64,000 nt of DNA from the NCBI GenBank assembly GCA_910584915.1, contig CAJUDM010000027.1, positions 1-64,000 on the forward strand, given 5' to 3'. Below are positions 45,748-54,577 of the stretch, piece after piece. The DNA comes from an uncultured Lachnospiraceae bacterium. GTDB taxonomy: Bacteria > Bacillota > Clostridia > Lachnospirales > Lachnospiraceae. A model generated the notes under the pieces. It did no database searches, was not told the origin of the DNA, and saw only the letters and a program-made list of their open reading frames with translations. The first letter of the stretch is position 1. Each line of letters starts with the position of its first letter. The position numbers and the translations under genes were made by a program.

Positions 45748-47265
45748 CTATTTGATGTAATCCGCAGGGCTTTGCCCTGTGTAGGAATGGAATATCCTGC
45801 TGAAATAAAACTGGTCCCGGTAACCCACTAACTCCGCGACATCTCTGACAAAGAGCCCGGGATTCTCCTCCATAAGCTGTTTTGCCCGCTCCATGCGAAT
45901 ACCGGTCAGGTACTGATTGTAGGACTGCCTTGTATATTTGCGGAACAGCCTGCTCATATACGCCTGTGAGATCGCGAACAGATCGGAAAGTTCCTGAAGG
46001 GAGGGCGGTCCGGATATATGATCCCTCAGATACGTCTTGATATTCTCAAAAAATTCCGGGGAATCCACCTTCGGATTCTCATTCTCCTTCCCGGAAAAGC
46101 GGTAGACGGACGAATACAGGTTCTCCTGCAGCATCTTCATGCTCGTTGAGTAATAAAAGGCGTCCTCAAACTGATATTCACTCTCAACCAGGGATTCCTC
46201 CTCACCCGTCTGCAGCCTGATCACATTCAGAATCCTCCTCGCCGCCTGTTCCAGCCAGATCTGAGGGTGCTTTTCCTCCTCCCAGTGCGCAAAAGCTCTT
46301 GCAATACATTTACGAAACTGATCATACCGCCCCGTTTTGGCATACCACTCCATCTCCTGCAGGAGCCCGGAAAATTCTGTGGTATCCGCAGCCGGAAACC
46401 TCTCCGTAAATATCTGTTTCTTATCGAGATCCACCACCTGGGACAGCCCGACTGTGCTGAGCGTGTTCAGCCAGTAATACAAATTCCGGATTTTTTCAGA
46501 AATCTCTGTAGCGTAGAAAGCCCCTCCATAGTACAGCAGCGTCGTGTAGGAGTCCTCCATCTTCTGCCGCCTTTCCACTCTGGTCATATAGTCTATCAGC
46601 GGCTGATCCCCCAAAACCTCCTCCGGTATCAGAAACAGTTCCTCCATATTGTCGCGGCCGTAGACCAGATAAGCTTCATCGATCGTGCCGTACAGTTCCG
46701 GTTCCTTCGCCGGCGAATATCTTCTCGGAAGTCCGTTCTCCCGCAGAAGCGCCGCATAAAATTTTTTATACGGAAAAAGCTTCTGAATTTCTTCCAGCGC
46801 TATCGTCTCGCCCATACAGAGCCTGCGGAATACCCCCATACGTCTGTCATAATAAATCTTTCTCAGTTTCTCTTCCACATTTTTCATGGTGGCAAGCATT
46901 CTCGACGGGACGATCGGTTTTGTCAGGTAATCCAGGACTCCATTCCGAAAAGCATCTCTCGCGTACTCAAAATCCTGATAGCCGCTGACAACGACAAAGC
47001 AGACATCCGGCATCTTCACGCTCGCCTGGCGCACCAGTTCCAGCCCGCTCATCACCGGCATCTCGACATCAGTCAATATCAGGTCCGCAGACGTTTTCTG
47101 AAGCAGCTCAAGCGCTTCCCTTCCGTTCCCCGCAGTCCCTGCTATCTCAAATTCAGGGCACTGTTTCTCCAGAATGACACAGATCGCTTTCACCGCCACA
47201 GCCTCGTCATCCACTACTATCACTTTAAATCTGTTTTCGCTCGGTTCCACCCTTTTCAACCTCAT
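45748..47265 (-). CDS. YesN/AraC-type response regulator
   Basis: A 505-residue regulator: receiver (VIVVDDEAV, DLILTDVEMPVMSG, K near 105 in YLTKPIVPS), a long middle region and a C-terminal AraC domain ending YFSRIFHSYTGQSPADYI. First gene of the sugar operon, paired with the kinase at 40655-42463. The start is unsure because no strong ribosome-binding site precedes ATG 47265. It probably activates its own operon and perhaps the divergent GH2 gene. Confidence 0.93.
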   Translation of the reverse strand: MRLKRVEPSENRFKVIVVDDEAVAVKAICVILEKQCPEFEIAGTAGNGREALELLQKTSADLILTDVEMPVMSGLELVRQASVKMPDVCFVVVSGYQDFEYARDAFRNGVLDYLTKPIVPSRMLATMKNVEEKLRKIYYDRRMGVFRRLCMGETIALEEIQKLFPYKKFYAALLRENGLPRRYSPAKEPELYGTIDEAYLVYGRDNMEELFLIPEEVLGDQPLIDYMTRVERRQKMEDSYTTLLYYGGAFYATEISEKIRNLYYWLNTLSTVGLSQVVDLDKKQIFTERFPAADTTEFSGLLQEMEWYAKTGRYDQFRKCIARAFAHWEEEKHPQIWLEQAARRILNVIRLQTGEEESLVESEYQFEDAFYYSTSMKMLQENLYSSVYRFSGKENENPKVDSPEFFENIKTYLRDHISGPPSLQELSDLFAISQAYMSRLFRKYTRQSYNQYLTGIRMERAKQLMEENPGLFVRDVAELVGYRDQFYFSRIFHSYTGQSPADYIK

Positions 47266-47362
47266 CTCGATATTTTAGTTTCTATTTTAACCAAAAAAAC
47301 AGTATTTGAAAACAGAAAAATAGTAACTATCTTCAGGCGGTGTCGGCTTTTCAGAAAAAGCA

Positions 47363-47391
47363 TTGACATTTTGTACAAACGGCATTATATT
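47363..47391 (+). promoter_or_regulatory. Promoter of the GH2 gene
   Basis: TTGACA, 17 bases, TATATT. It lies in the 163-base divergent space between the YesN-type regulator and the GH2 gene. Confidence 0.75.
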
Positions 47392-47428
47392 ATAGACTCA
47401 TAACTACCGAAGCTGAAGGAGAGGCGAT

Positions 47429-49201
47429 ATGACAAAATACTACAGAGAAAATTACCCCAGGCCGCAGTTTGTCAGGGACTCCTATCTCGATCTGAACGGA
47501 GAATGGAATTTTCGTTTTGACGATAAGGACGAAGGGTTCACCGCCGGATGGGCGGACGGTTTTGAAGACCGGAAGATCCTTGTTCCGTTTTCTTTCGAAT
47601 GTAAAGCCAGCGGCATCGGATGCATCGAATCCCATGAGATCATATGGTACAGCAGGGAGATCGATTTTTCTCCGCTGTCGAAAAGCGGAGGGAGGATCCT
47701 CTTAAACGTGGAGGGTGCCGACTATGAGACAAAGCTCTGGGTTAACGGGACCTTTATCGGAAGCCACAGGGGCGGCTACACCAGATTTTCCTTCGACATC
47801 ACAGACGCTCTGGCGGACGGCGCCGGCGCCGTCGTCTTCAGGATCAGCGACAGCCTGTCAGCCGCGCAGCCCAGGGGAAAACAGCGCTGGCTCCGGGAAA
47901 GCTACGATTGCTGGTACGTACAGACAACAGGGATCTGGAAAAGCCTTTGGGCCGAGGAGGTCGGAGACAGTTGCCTCGATCGTCTGCACATAAAACCCTG
48001 TTTCGATGACAACGCGGTGGACTTTGAATATAATCTCAACCGGCGGAAAACAGACAGGAAGACAGAGGTCGAGACAGTTATCACCTTTCAGGATAACATG
48101 ATATTGAGCATAAGAGAAACCATAACCAGATCCTGTTTCTCCAGGCGTTATTCCCTGGAATGCGACAATATGAAGCTGAAGGTAAAATACTGGTCGCCGG
48201 AATCCCCCGATCTGTATGATGTATGTGTAAGGGTCTATGAAAACGGCGTGCTCACCGACAAGGTCGGCAGTTACTTCGGCCTTCGGAAGATTTCCACGGA
48301 CAGCATGAGGATAAAGCTTAACAATACAGACCTTTACCTGAAGATGATCTTAGACCAGGGCTACTGGGAAAACACCGCACTGACGCCGCCGGACGAGCAT
48401 GCTATCATTGATGATATCGATAAAATACTCTCCTACGGCTATAACGGTGTGCGGAAGCATCAGAAGATCGAAGATGAACGTTTTTATTACTGGGCTGATG
48501 TAAAAGGGCTTCTTGTCTGGTGTGAGGCGCCGTCTTTCTATGAGCTGATCGATACCGCCATAGAGAATATGACAGCCGAATGGACTCAGATCGTGAGGCA
48601 GCATTACAACCATCCCTCCATCATCGCATGGGTTCCCTTCAATGAATCCTGGGGCATTCCGCATGTCATGGACGATAAAAAGGCTCAGAATCTGACGGAA
48701 TCCGTCTATTATCTGACAAAGGCTCTAGATGATTCAAGGCCTGTAGTCAGCAACGACGGATGGGAACATACCAGATCTGACATTATCACACTGCACGACT
48801 ACGCGCCGCACGGCACACAGCTGAGGCTGAACTGGAAGGATCCGGAGGGATTTCTGGCAAACAGCCGCGCCTTTAACGGGGAGCGGTATGCCTTTGCGAA
48901 CGGATTCCGCTATGAGGGACAGCCCGTCATCCTGAGCGAGTTCGGCGGGATCGCTTATGGCAAAGACGAGGACGGCTGGGGATACGGAGAGGCGGAAAAC
49001 AGCGAGGAGGCCTTTCTGAACCGGCTGAAAGGATTGATGGATGCTGTATATGATATAGATCACATCTGCGGATTCTGCTACACTCAGCTCACCGATGTCG
49101 AGCAGGAGCAAAACGGGCATATGTTCATGGATCGGCGGGACAAGATCGCGCCGAAAAAGGTCAGGGCCATTATAGCGGGAGGCCCGGAAAATATTCTGTG
49201 A
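47429..49201 (+). CDS. GH2 beta-glycosidase (beta-galactosidase/glucuronidase family)
   Basis: A 590-residue enzyme without signal peptide. The N-terminal sugar-binding domain (NLDGEWNFRF-like start, GADYETKLWVNGTFIG) is followed by an immunoglobulin-like domain and a TIM barrel. The acid/base is E406 in WVPFNESWG and the nucleophile E504 in VILSEFGGIAYG. The usual SHYP motif is replaced by RKHQKIEDERF, so it belongs to a GH2 subgroup with altered specificity. GGAGAGG precedes the ATG. Confidence 0.92.
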   Translation: MTKYYRENYPRPQFVRDSYLDLNGEWNFRFDDKDEGFTAGWADGFEDRKILVPFSFECKASGIGCIESHEIIWYSREIDFSPLSKSGGRILLNVEGADYETKLWVNGTFIGSHRGGYTRFSFDITDALADGAGAVVFRISDSLSAAQPRGKQRWLRESYDCWYVQTTGIWKSLWAEEVGDSCLDRLHIKPCFDDNAVDFEYNLNRRKTDRKTEVETVITFQDNMILSIRETITRSCFSRRYSLECDNMKLKVKYWSPESPDLYDVCVRVYENGVLTDKVGSYFGLRKISTDSMRIKLNNTDLYLKMILDQGYWENTALTPPDEHAIIDDIDKILSYGYNGVRKHQKIEDERFYYWADVKGLLVWCEAPSFYELIDTAIENMTAEWTQIVRQHYNHPSIIAWVPFNESWGIPHVMDDKKAQNLTESVYYLTKALDDSRPVVSNDGWEHTRSDIITLHDYAPHGTQLRLNWKDPEGFLANSRAFNGERYAFANGFRYEGQPVILSEFGGIAYGKDEDGWGYGEAENSEEAFLNRLKGLMDAVYDIDHICGFCYTQLTDVEQEQNGHMFMDRRDKIAPKKVRAIIAGGPENIL

Positions 49202-49260
49202 TTATGCATGGCCGATCAAACTGATCCTCTGTGATAAATGCCATAACTCTGAAGCCGGCT

Positions 49261-49296
49261 GCACCCGGGCAAACAGGAACATCTTTGCCCAGGTGC
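49261..49296. terminator. Hairpin after the GH2 gene
   Basis: GCACCCGGGCAAA (49261-49273) pairs with TTTGCCCAGGTGC (49284-49296), one mismatch, 10-base loop. It lies 60 bases past the GH2 stop. No T run follows. Confidence 0.5.
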
Positions 49297-49373
49297 AGGA
49301 ACATGGCAGTATAAGTCGTTTTTCTCAACAAGCGCAGTATGCCGGGAAAAACCCCGTAACATCCAAATCGCAG

Positions 49374-50981
49374 TTATATCTCCACTCTTCTCAGATAATA
49401 CCCGAAGTCTCCGTTCTCCGCCGGCTCCCTTTTCCCGTCAAAGGCCTCAAAGCCGAACATGACCGCAACAGTCTTCTCCCGCTCATGGAACGTCCCCGGA
49501 ACGCCGAGATAGTAAACTGTCCTGCCCTCCTTCTCCTTTTTCCCGAGGATCAGATGTTTGTAATTATAGTAGCCGTGCAACAGAAAGCTGTTATGCACCA
49601 GTTCCTGATATTTCTCTGTAAAGATCACAAAATCCCTCGGCGATATCTTTAAGTATTCCTCCTCCTCCCGGATCGGATGTACTACAGGATAGGTTTTCTT
49701 CAGCTGTTCCCATTTATCCGGCTGCAGTTCCTGCTCCGCGAGCCTTATTTCCTCCTCTGTCTCTGAGTCTGATCTTTCAGCAACTCCGTACAGATTTTCT
49801 CCCTCCGACGTCTGTCCCGACTTCTCGCCCTTTGCCTCTTCTCTCCTTATCTCCCTCTCCAGCATTTCCTGCATGGATTCTTCTTCGCCGGAAATCTGCA
49901 CCGTCTGCTCCAAACCGTTATCCCGCACTTTCGCTGTCGGTGCCTCCGCGTATGGCTGCTCTGCCGCTGCCGGCATCCTTCTGTCCGTCTGCTCCGCTAC
50001 TGCCGCTTCTACCATTGTAGGCATTTCTGCCGCTGCCGTCCGCCCTGCCGGCTGTATTTGTTCCGGCGTTTTCCTGTCCACTGTCGGCGTCCTTTTATCT
50101 GTCACTCTCTCCAATACCACTGTTTCTTCTTCTGCCGGTATCTCCTGCATCACCGGCATCCCGTCCGCGGCTTCCGCTGTGCCCCGGAACATATCCGCCG
50201 TGATATTTTCGACTTCAATACCTTCCGGCGTTTTCCTGGCGGCGCTTTCACCGATCATCTCCTTCATCACAATATTTTCCGACGGCTCTTCTTTTACAAC
50301 TTTCTCCACCCTCAAATTTTCCGACACTGGCGTCACAATCAGATTGACTTCTACCGGCATATCTGTCATATTTCTGTCTGTTTCGCCGCCCTGCCGGTTA
50401 TTCTGGCGGTTTTTATCCATGGCATTATTATATCTGCCTGTTCCGGCATTCCTCTGCCGGCCTCCTCCCGTATTTCCCGCTCTTTTGCCTGTCCCGTTAT
50501 TTCCTCTTCCGTCGCCTCTCTCCGTGCCTCCCGTTCCTGCCCCGGCATTTCCTCTCATCCTTCCGCTCTCCGGCATAAAGTTCGTCACCGTCCACTGCGA
50601 CTCCAGATACTGATATTCGTGCAGTTCGATCTTAATGCCGCAGATCTGGTCATAGCGCAGCCCCGAACCCGCCATATTTTCCGCGTCCATCCGCACTGAG
50701 CAGCAGCCCTGCCCGTTCCGTATGCTGAGATTCCCCAGAATATGTTTTTTCAGATTATTTTTCCTTCCGCCCGAATAAAAACTGTCCTCCTCTTTTTTTT
50801 CCCCATTCTCCGAGAGCAGATACACCTTTGCATCCCCGCTCCCCATCAGTCTGGGGCCTTTCATATAGACGATCATCTGGCAGAGGCTGTCCCTCACCTG
50901 AAATTTTACATAGCCGGCATTCTGCAGTTTAATGCCGCTCTCATAATAGCTTAAATATCTGATCCTTTTATCATAATACAA
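49374..50981 (-). CDS. DUF6128-family protein with low-complexity linker
   Basis: About 535 residues. An N-terminal beta-rich domain (FQVRDSLCQMIVYMKG) and a C-terminal domain (LKISPRDFVIFTEKYQELV, NSFLLHGYYNYKHLILG) frame a Gly/Arg/Asn-rich and then Glu/Ala-rich linker (about 145-420). The C-terminal part matches DUF6128 from Lachnospiraceae; function unknown. I favour a TTG start at 50981: AAGGAGG lies 8 bases upstream, and family members begin with the Tyr-Tyr-Asp-Lys-Arg that follows it. The ATG at 51032 lacks a site. Confidence 0.72.
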   Translation of the reverse strand: MYYDKRIRYLSYYESGIKLQNAGYVKFQVRDSLCQMIVYMKGPRLMGSGDAKVYLLSENGEKKEEDSFYSGGRKNNLKKHILGNLSIRNGQGCCSVRMDAENMAGSGLRYDQICGIKIELHEYQYLESQWTVTNFMPESGRMRGNAGAGTGGTERGDGRGNNGTGKRAGNTGGGRQRNAGTGRYNNAMDKNRQNNRQGGETDRNMTDMPVEVNLIVTPVSENLRVEKVVKEEPSENIVMKEMIGESAARKTPEGIEVENITADMFRGTAEAADGMPVMQEIPAEEETVVLERVTDKRTPTVDRKTPEQIQPAGRTAAAEMPTMVEAAVAEQTDRRMPAAAEQPYAEAPTAKVRDNGLEQTVQISGEEESMQEMLEREIRREEAKGEKSGQTSEGENLYGVAERSDSETEEEIRLAEQELQPDKWEQLKKTYPVVHPIREEEEYLKISPRDFVIFTEKYQELVHNSFLLHGYYNYKHLILGKKEKEGRTVYYLGVPGTFHEREKTVAVMFGFEAFDGKREPAENGDFGYYLRRVEI

Positions 50982-51189
50982 CCCCGTTTCCTCCTTTAGA
51001 CAGTCAGTTTTAATATGCTTCCTATTGACCATCTTATGAGAAAACGGGGTCTGTTATGACAGTTTTTTATTACAATAGGCAATGGGCTGCGTGACTATAT
51101 TTAAAGCCGGAAAAACTGGTCTGAGCATAATCCCCCGCAGCCTGCCGCTCCGTAAATTGCACCATATCAAACCAGCTTCACCTGACGGT

Positions 51190-52278
51190 TCAGCTGGTTT
51201 TCCTTTCTAAATAATTCATATAGTTCACTACCATCAGCGCGATCTTCAGAGTCAGGGCATCATCGAACACTCTGATATCCAGGCCGGTCGCCTTCTGAAG
51301 CTTCTCGATCCTGTAGACCAGCGTATTCCTGTGGATGAAAAGCTGTCTTGATGTCTCCGAAACGTTCAGATTATTCTCAAAAAACTTCTCAACAGTTACC
51401 AACGTCTCATCATCGATCTCATCCGGCATATTTTCCCCGAAGATCTCGTGGATATACATCCGGCACAGATTGATCGGAAGCTGATAGATCAGCCTGCCGA
51501 TACCGAGCAGCCTGTAGGAGATGATCTGTTTCTCCTGATAGAAGATGCGTCCCACATCGGAAGCCATCTTCGCCTCCTTATAGGACTTTGAGACATCCTT
51601 CAGCTCATGCACTATTGTACCAAATGCCACGCGGACATTGATCATAGCCTCCGCATTGATCATATCCATAATAGTTTTCGCGATGCGCTCCAGCCCTTCC
51701 TCTCCCGCTTCGCCATCTAATGCCTTGATCAGGATCACGCTGTCCTCATCCACAGTCGTCACATAATCCCCGTTCTGCGAAGAAAACATCCCCTTCATCA
51801 ACTCACTGACCGACATCTCATCCTGATCGCCGGATTCCACGATATATACCACCCTATCCTGCTGATCTGTGATATGAAGCCGCTTTGCCCTGTTGTAGAT
51901 ATCCACTAAGAGCAGATTATCCAGGATCAGGTTCTGGAAAAAGTTATTTCTGTCAAGCCGCTCCTTGTAAGCGATCATCAGGTTCTGGAGCTGGCACACC
52001 GCAACCTTTCCCAGCATATATGCGTCATCGCCAAGCCCTCTCGCATCCAGGATATAACTCACTTCCTCCTCATCCAATACTTTTAACAAGTGGTGGGCGC
52101 CGATCACCTGAGAGTCCGCAGGTGAAGTCACAAAATTCGCCACCAGCCCCTTTTCTTCTTCCGATGTCTCAAAAGTAGATGCCACGCAGTTCCCGTTAAG
52201 ATCAAATACACCAAAATCAACTTTCGTAATAGTTTTTAGTTCTTCAATGCTGTTCTGAATAATCTGGTTTGATATCAT
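51190..52278 (-). CDS. PucR/CdaR-family transcriptional regulator
   Basis: A 362-residue regulator. The C-terminal helix-turn-helix LNVSETSRQLFIHRNTLVYR (about 304-323) and LDIRVFDDALTLKIALMV are typical of CdaR/PucR proteins that control sugar-acid or purine use. The N-terminal 120 residues look like a sensor domain (VDFGVFDLNGNCV). AAGGGAAG precedes the ATG. It lies downstream of msmK on the same strand, after a terminator, so expression is probably separate. Confidence 0.88.
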   Translation of the reverse strand: MISNQIIQNSIEELKTITKVDFGVFDLNGNCVASTFETSEEEKGLVANFVTSPADSQVIGAHHLLKVLDEEEVSYILDARGLGDDAYMLGKVAVCQLQNLMIAYKERLDRNNFFQNLILDNLLLVDIYNRAKRLHITDQQDRVVYIVESGDQDEMSVSELMKGMFSSQNGDYVTTVDEDSVILIKALDGEAGEEGLERIAKTIMDMINAEAMINVRVAFGTIVHELKDVSKSYKEAKMASDVGRIFYQEKQIISYRLLGIGRLIYQLPINLCRMYIHEIFGENMPDEIDDETLVTVEKFFENNLNVSETSRQLFIHRNTLVYRIEKLQKATGLDIRVFDDALTLKIALMVVNYMNYLERKTS

Positions 52279-52405
52279 GCGCTTCCCTTTCTTTTTGTAT
52301 GGTTTATAGTAGCAGGCAGAGTATGTCCGTTTTTCTGCCTGTGCGCCGCCTGCACTCTTTTCAGGGGCATACCGCCTCTGTTCAGGACCTGCGCACTATA
52401 TGGCA

Positions 52406-52433
52406 AAAAGAGGGATGCGGACTCGCATCCCCC
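52406..52433 (-). terminator. Rho-independent terminator of msmK
   Basis: A perfect 8-bp stem (GGGATGCG with CGCATCCC, 4-base loop) is followed by TCTTTTTG on the minus strand, 150 bases past the msmK stop. Confidence 0.85.
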
Positions 52434-52459
52434 CTTAAACTCATCAGTATTTGATATTT

Positions 52460-52582
52460 ACTCGCAAACGCTTCGCTTTTGCCTGCTTGCAGGCATTATG
52501 CTCCTGTAGCGCTGCCTGAAAAACGGCGAACTCGACTCGCAAACGCTTCGCTTTTTGCTCGTAGCGCTGCCTGAAAAACGGC
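52460..52582. repeat. Duplicated structured element in the msmK 3' untranslated region
   Basis: Two 21-22 base sequences are each present twice. ACTCGCAAACGCTTCGCTTT starts at 52460 and 52535; GTAGCGCTGCCTGAAAAACG starts at 52506 and 52561. Unit one contains an extra hairpin GCCTGC-TT-GCAGGC. In the second unit GCTGCC pairs with GGCAGC. The two units lie between the msmK stop and its terminator. 52279-52585 holds no gene. Confidence 0.75.
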
Positions 52583-52585
52583 AGC

Positions 52586-53695
52586 TTAGTTGCAAATAGT
52601 AACCTCTGTCTCTTTGTCGAATACATGGATCTTCTCAACATCAAACGCAAACTTGATAGGATCACCAGGTCTTGCCTTTGTTCTGGAGTCTACCCTTGCT
52701 GTGATCGGGAACTGATCCACATCAAAGTACAGATAAACTTCAGCACCGAGCAGCTCATATACCTTAACGTTGGATGTGAAGGTTGTCTGCGCTTTTGCAA
52801 GGAACTCTTCGGAATCATATACATCCTCGGGACGGATACCGAATACCACGGTCTTTCCGTTGTAACCGCCATCGATCAGCGCTTTGGATTTTGCTGCCGG
52901 CAGAGGAATACTCTGACCTGCCACTTCAAGGCTTGCCACATCGCCATTTACCTTAACAGTCGCATCCAGGAAGTTCATCTGAGGGGATCCCATGAATCCT
53001 GCTACGAACAGGTTAGCGGGTTTCTCATACAGGTTCTGAGGTGTATCTACCTGCTGTACGATACCGGCCTTCATAACAACGATCCTTGTACCAAGAGTCA
53101 TAGCCTCTGTCTGGTCATGTGTAACGTAGATGATGGTTGTTCCCAGATTCTGATGCAGCTTAGCGATCTCTATACGCATCTGTACACGGAGCTTTGCGTC
53201 CAGGTTGGATAACGGCTCATCCATCAGGAATACTTTCGGTTTACGAACGATCGCACGGCCCATAGCCACACGCTGTCTCTGACCACCGGAAAGAGCTTTC
53301 GGCTTACGGTCAAGCAGTGCGGACAGGTCAAGGATCTCCGCCGCCTCACGAACCTTTTTATCGATCTCATCTTTCGGCACTTTTCTCAGTTTCAGACCGA
53401 AAGCCATGTTATCATATACGGTCATATGAGGATACAGAGCGTAGTTCTGGAATACCATCGCGATATCTCTGTCCTTCGGCTCTACATCGTTTACCAGCTT
53501 ACCATCGATATACAGTTCGCCGGAAGAAATGTCCTCCAGTCCTGCTACCATACGCAGTGTAGTAGATTTTCCACAACCTGAAGGTCCTACAAAGATGATA
53601 AACTCTTTATCTTCGATCTCCAGATTGAAGTCCTTAACAGCTTCAAACCCATTGGGGTACTTTTTGCAGATATTCTTTAATGATAAGCTTGACAT
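52586..53695 (-). CDS. msmK: Sugar ABC transporter ATPase (MsmK/UgpC type)
   Basis: A 369-residue ATPase of the sugar-import branch. Walker A GPSGCGKST (about 37-45), Q loop, LSGGQRQR (about 135-142), MDEPLSNLDA and THDQTEA are all intact, and the C-terminal OB-fold regulatory domain is present (FGIRPEDV). Such ATPases serve several binding-protein/permease sets; the rhamnosidase operon lacks its own. AGGAGG precedes the ATG. Confidence 0.93.
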   Translation of the reverse strand: MSSLSLKNICKKYPNGFEAVKDFNLEIEDKEFIIFVGPSGCGKSTTLRMVAGLEDISSGELYIDGKLVNDVEPKDRDIAMVFQNYALYPHMTVYDNMAFGLKLRKVPKDEIDKKVREAAEILDLSALLDRKPKALSGGQRQRVAMGRAIVRKPKVFLMDEPLSNLDAKLRVQMRIEIAKLHQNLGTTIIYVTHDQTEAMTLGTRIVVMKAGIVQQVDTPQNLYEKPANLFVAGFMGSPQMNFLDATVKVNGDVASLEVAGQSIPLPAAKSKALIDGGYNGKTVVFGIRPEDVYDSEEFLAKAQTTFTSNVKVYELLGAEVYLYFDVDQFPITARVDSRTKARPGDPIKFAFDVEKIHVFDKETEVTICN

Positions 53696-53926
53696 TTTTT
53701 CTTTTCCTCCTGAATTTTAAGTAAATTGCCAACGGCATTTCTCTGTTCTGTTATGTAGTATATCGGAACCATGTCTTTTTTACCATGCCACTATTCCATA
53801 AAGTTTTTCTTCTTTGCTTGGTCAACTTGTTCATGAAATCTCTCTAAAAAAGACCCGTCCGGCAGATTGCATAAAGAATTTTCCGTTTTCTGTACACTTT
53901 TTACAAAACAGGAGTTCCCACCCTCC

Positions 53927-54406
53927 TCAATATATCTTTTTCTCCATCGGCGTATAAATGATGCCGTCCTTCGTCAGCTGAGGAGCCACATCCTCAAACC
54001 CGATCTGGCGGTAAAAGCCTACCGCATAGGGCGCCGCATTTACCGTGATCTTCTCCTCCAGATATTCCTTCCGTATATACTTTTCCATGATCTGGATGAG
54101 CTGCCTTCCGATCCCCCGGTGGTGATGCCCCTCCTCCACAAACAAAAGCGATATATGTTTTTTGTTCCGCAGGGAGATCATTCCCGCCTGCTTTTCCCCG
54201 TCGAGGGCGATGAACATCGGATACTCCCCCATCAGGAACATGCGCCGCAACAGGGAATCCGTCAGAAAATCCCGAAAACTGTCGATCCCCTCCTGCCCGT
54301 AATCCTTTGCCTCAAACTTCAGAAACGTCTTCCAGGCAAGCGCCATCGCCTCGTCCCAGTCATAGATATTTGCCTGCCTGATCTGTATATTGCTCTCCTG
54401 CACCAT
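53927..54406 (-). CDS. GNAT-family acetyltransferase
   Basis: A 159-residue N-acetyltransferase. The acetyl-CoA loop is HHRGIGRQLIQIM (about residues 112-124), preceded by the beta-4 strand KHISLLFVEEG. The acceptor cannot be read from the sequence. Stands alone between msmK and metG. Confidence 0.85.
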   Translation of the reverse strand: MVQESNIQIRQANIYDWDEAMALAWKTFLKFEAKDYGQEGIDSFRDFLTDSLLRRMFLMGEYPMFIALDGEKQAGMISLRNKKHISLLFVEEGHHHRGIGRQLIQIMEKYIRKEYLEEKITVNAAPYAVGFYRQIGFEDVAPQLTKDGIIYTPMEKKIY

Positions 54407-54535
54407 TTTGCCTTCCCCCTGTCAGCCGACTCCGGTACCATGCCGCCCCCCGATTCACATGTACCGGTGATCTATTTATCCATCCAATATCCGCTCATTC
54501 CCTCTCTCCGCCTATCTATCCGATATTTACACATA

Positions 54536-54571
54536 CCGGCAGCAGCCCGGTCCCACCCGGACTGCTGCCGG
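54536..54571. terminator. Long GC-rich hairpin after metG
   Basis: CCGGCAGCAG pairs with CTGCTGCCGG, extended by CCGG/CCGG with a single bulge. It lies 7 bases past the metG stop. The T run is poor. Confidence 0.55.
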
Positions 54572-54577
54572 CATATA

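Noticed and set aside
52460..52582. CRISPR array
   Set aside because: Two interleaved repeat types with unequal spacing and no cas genes.
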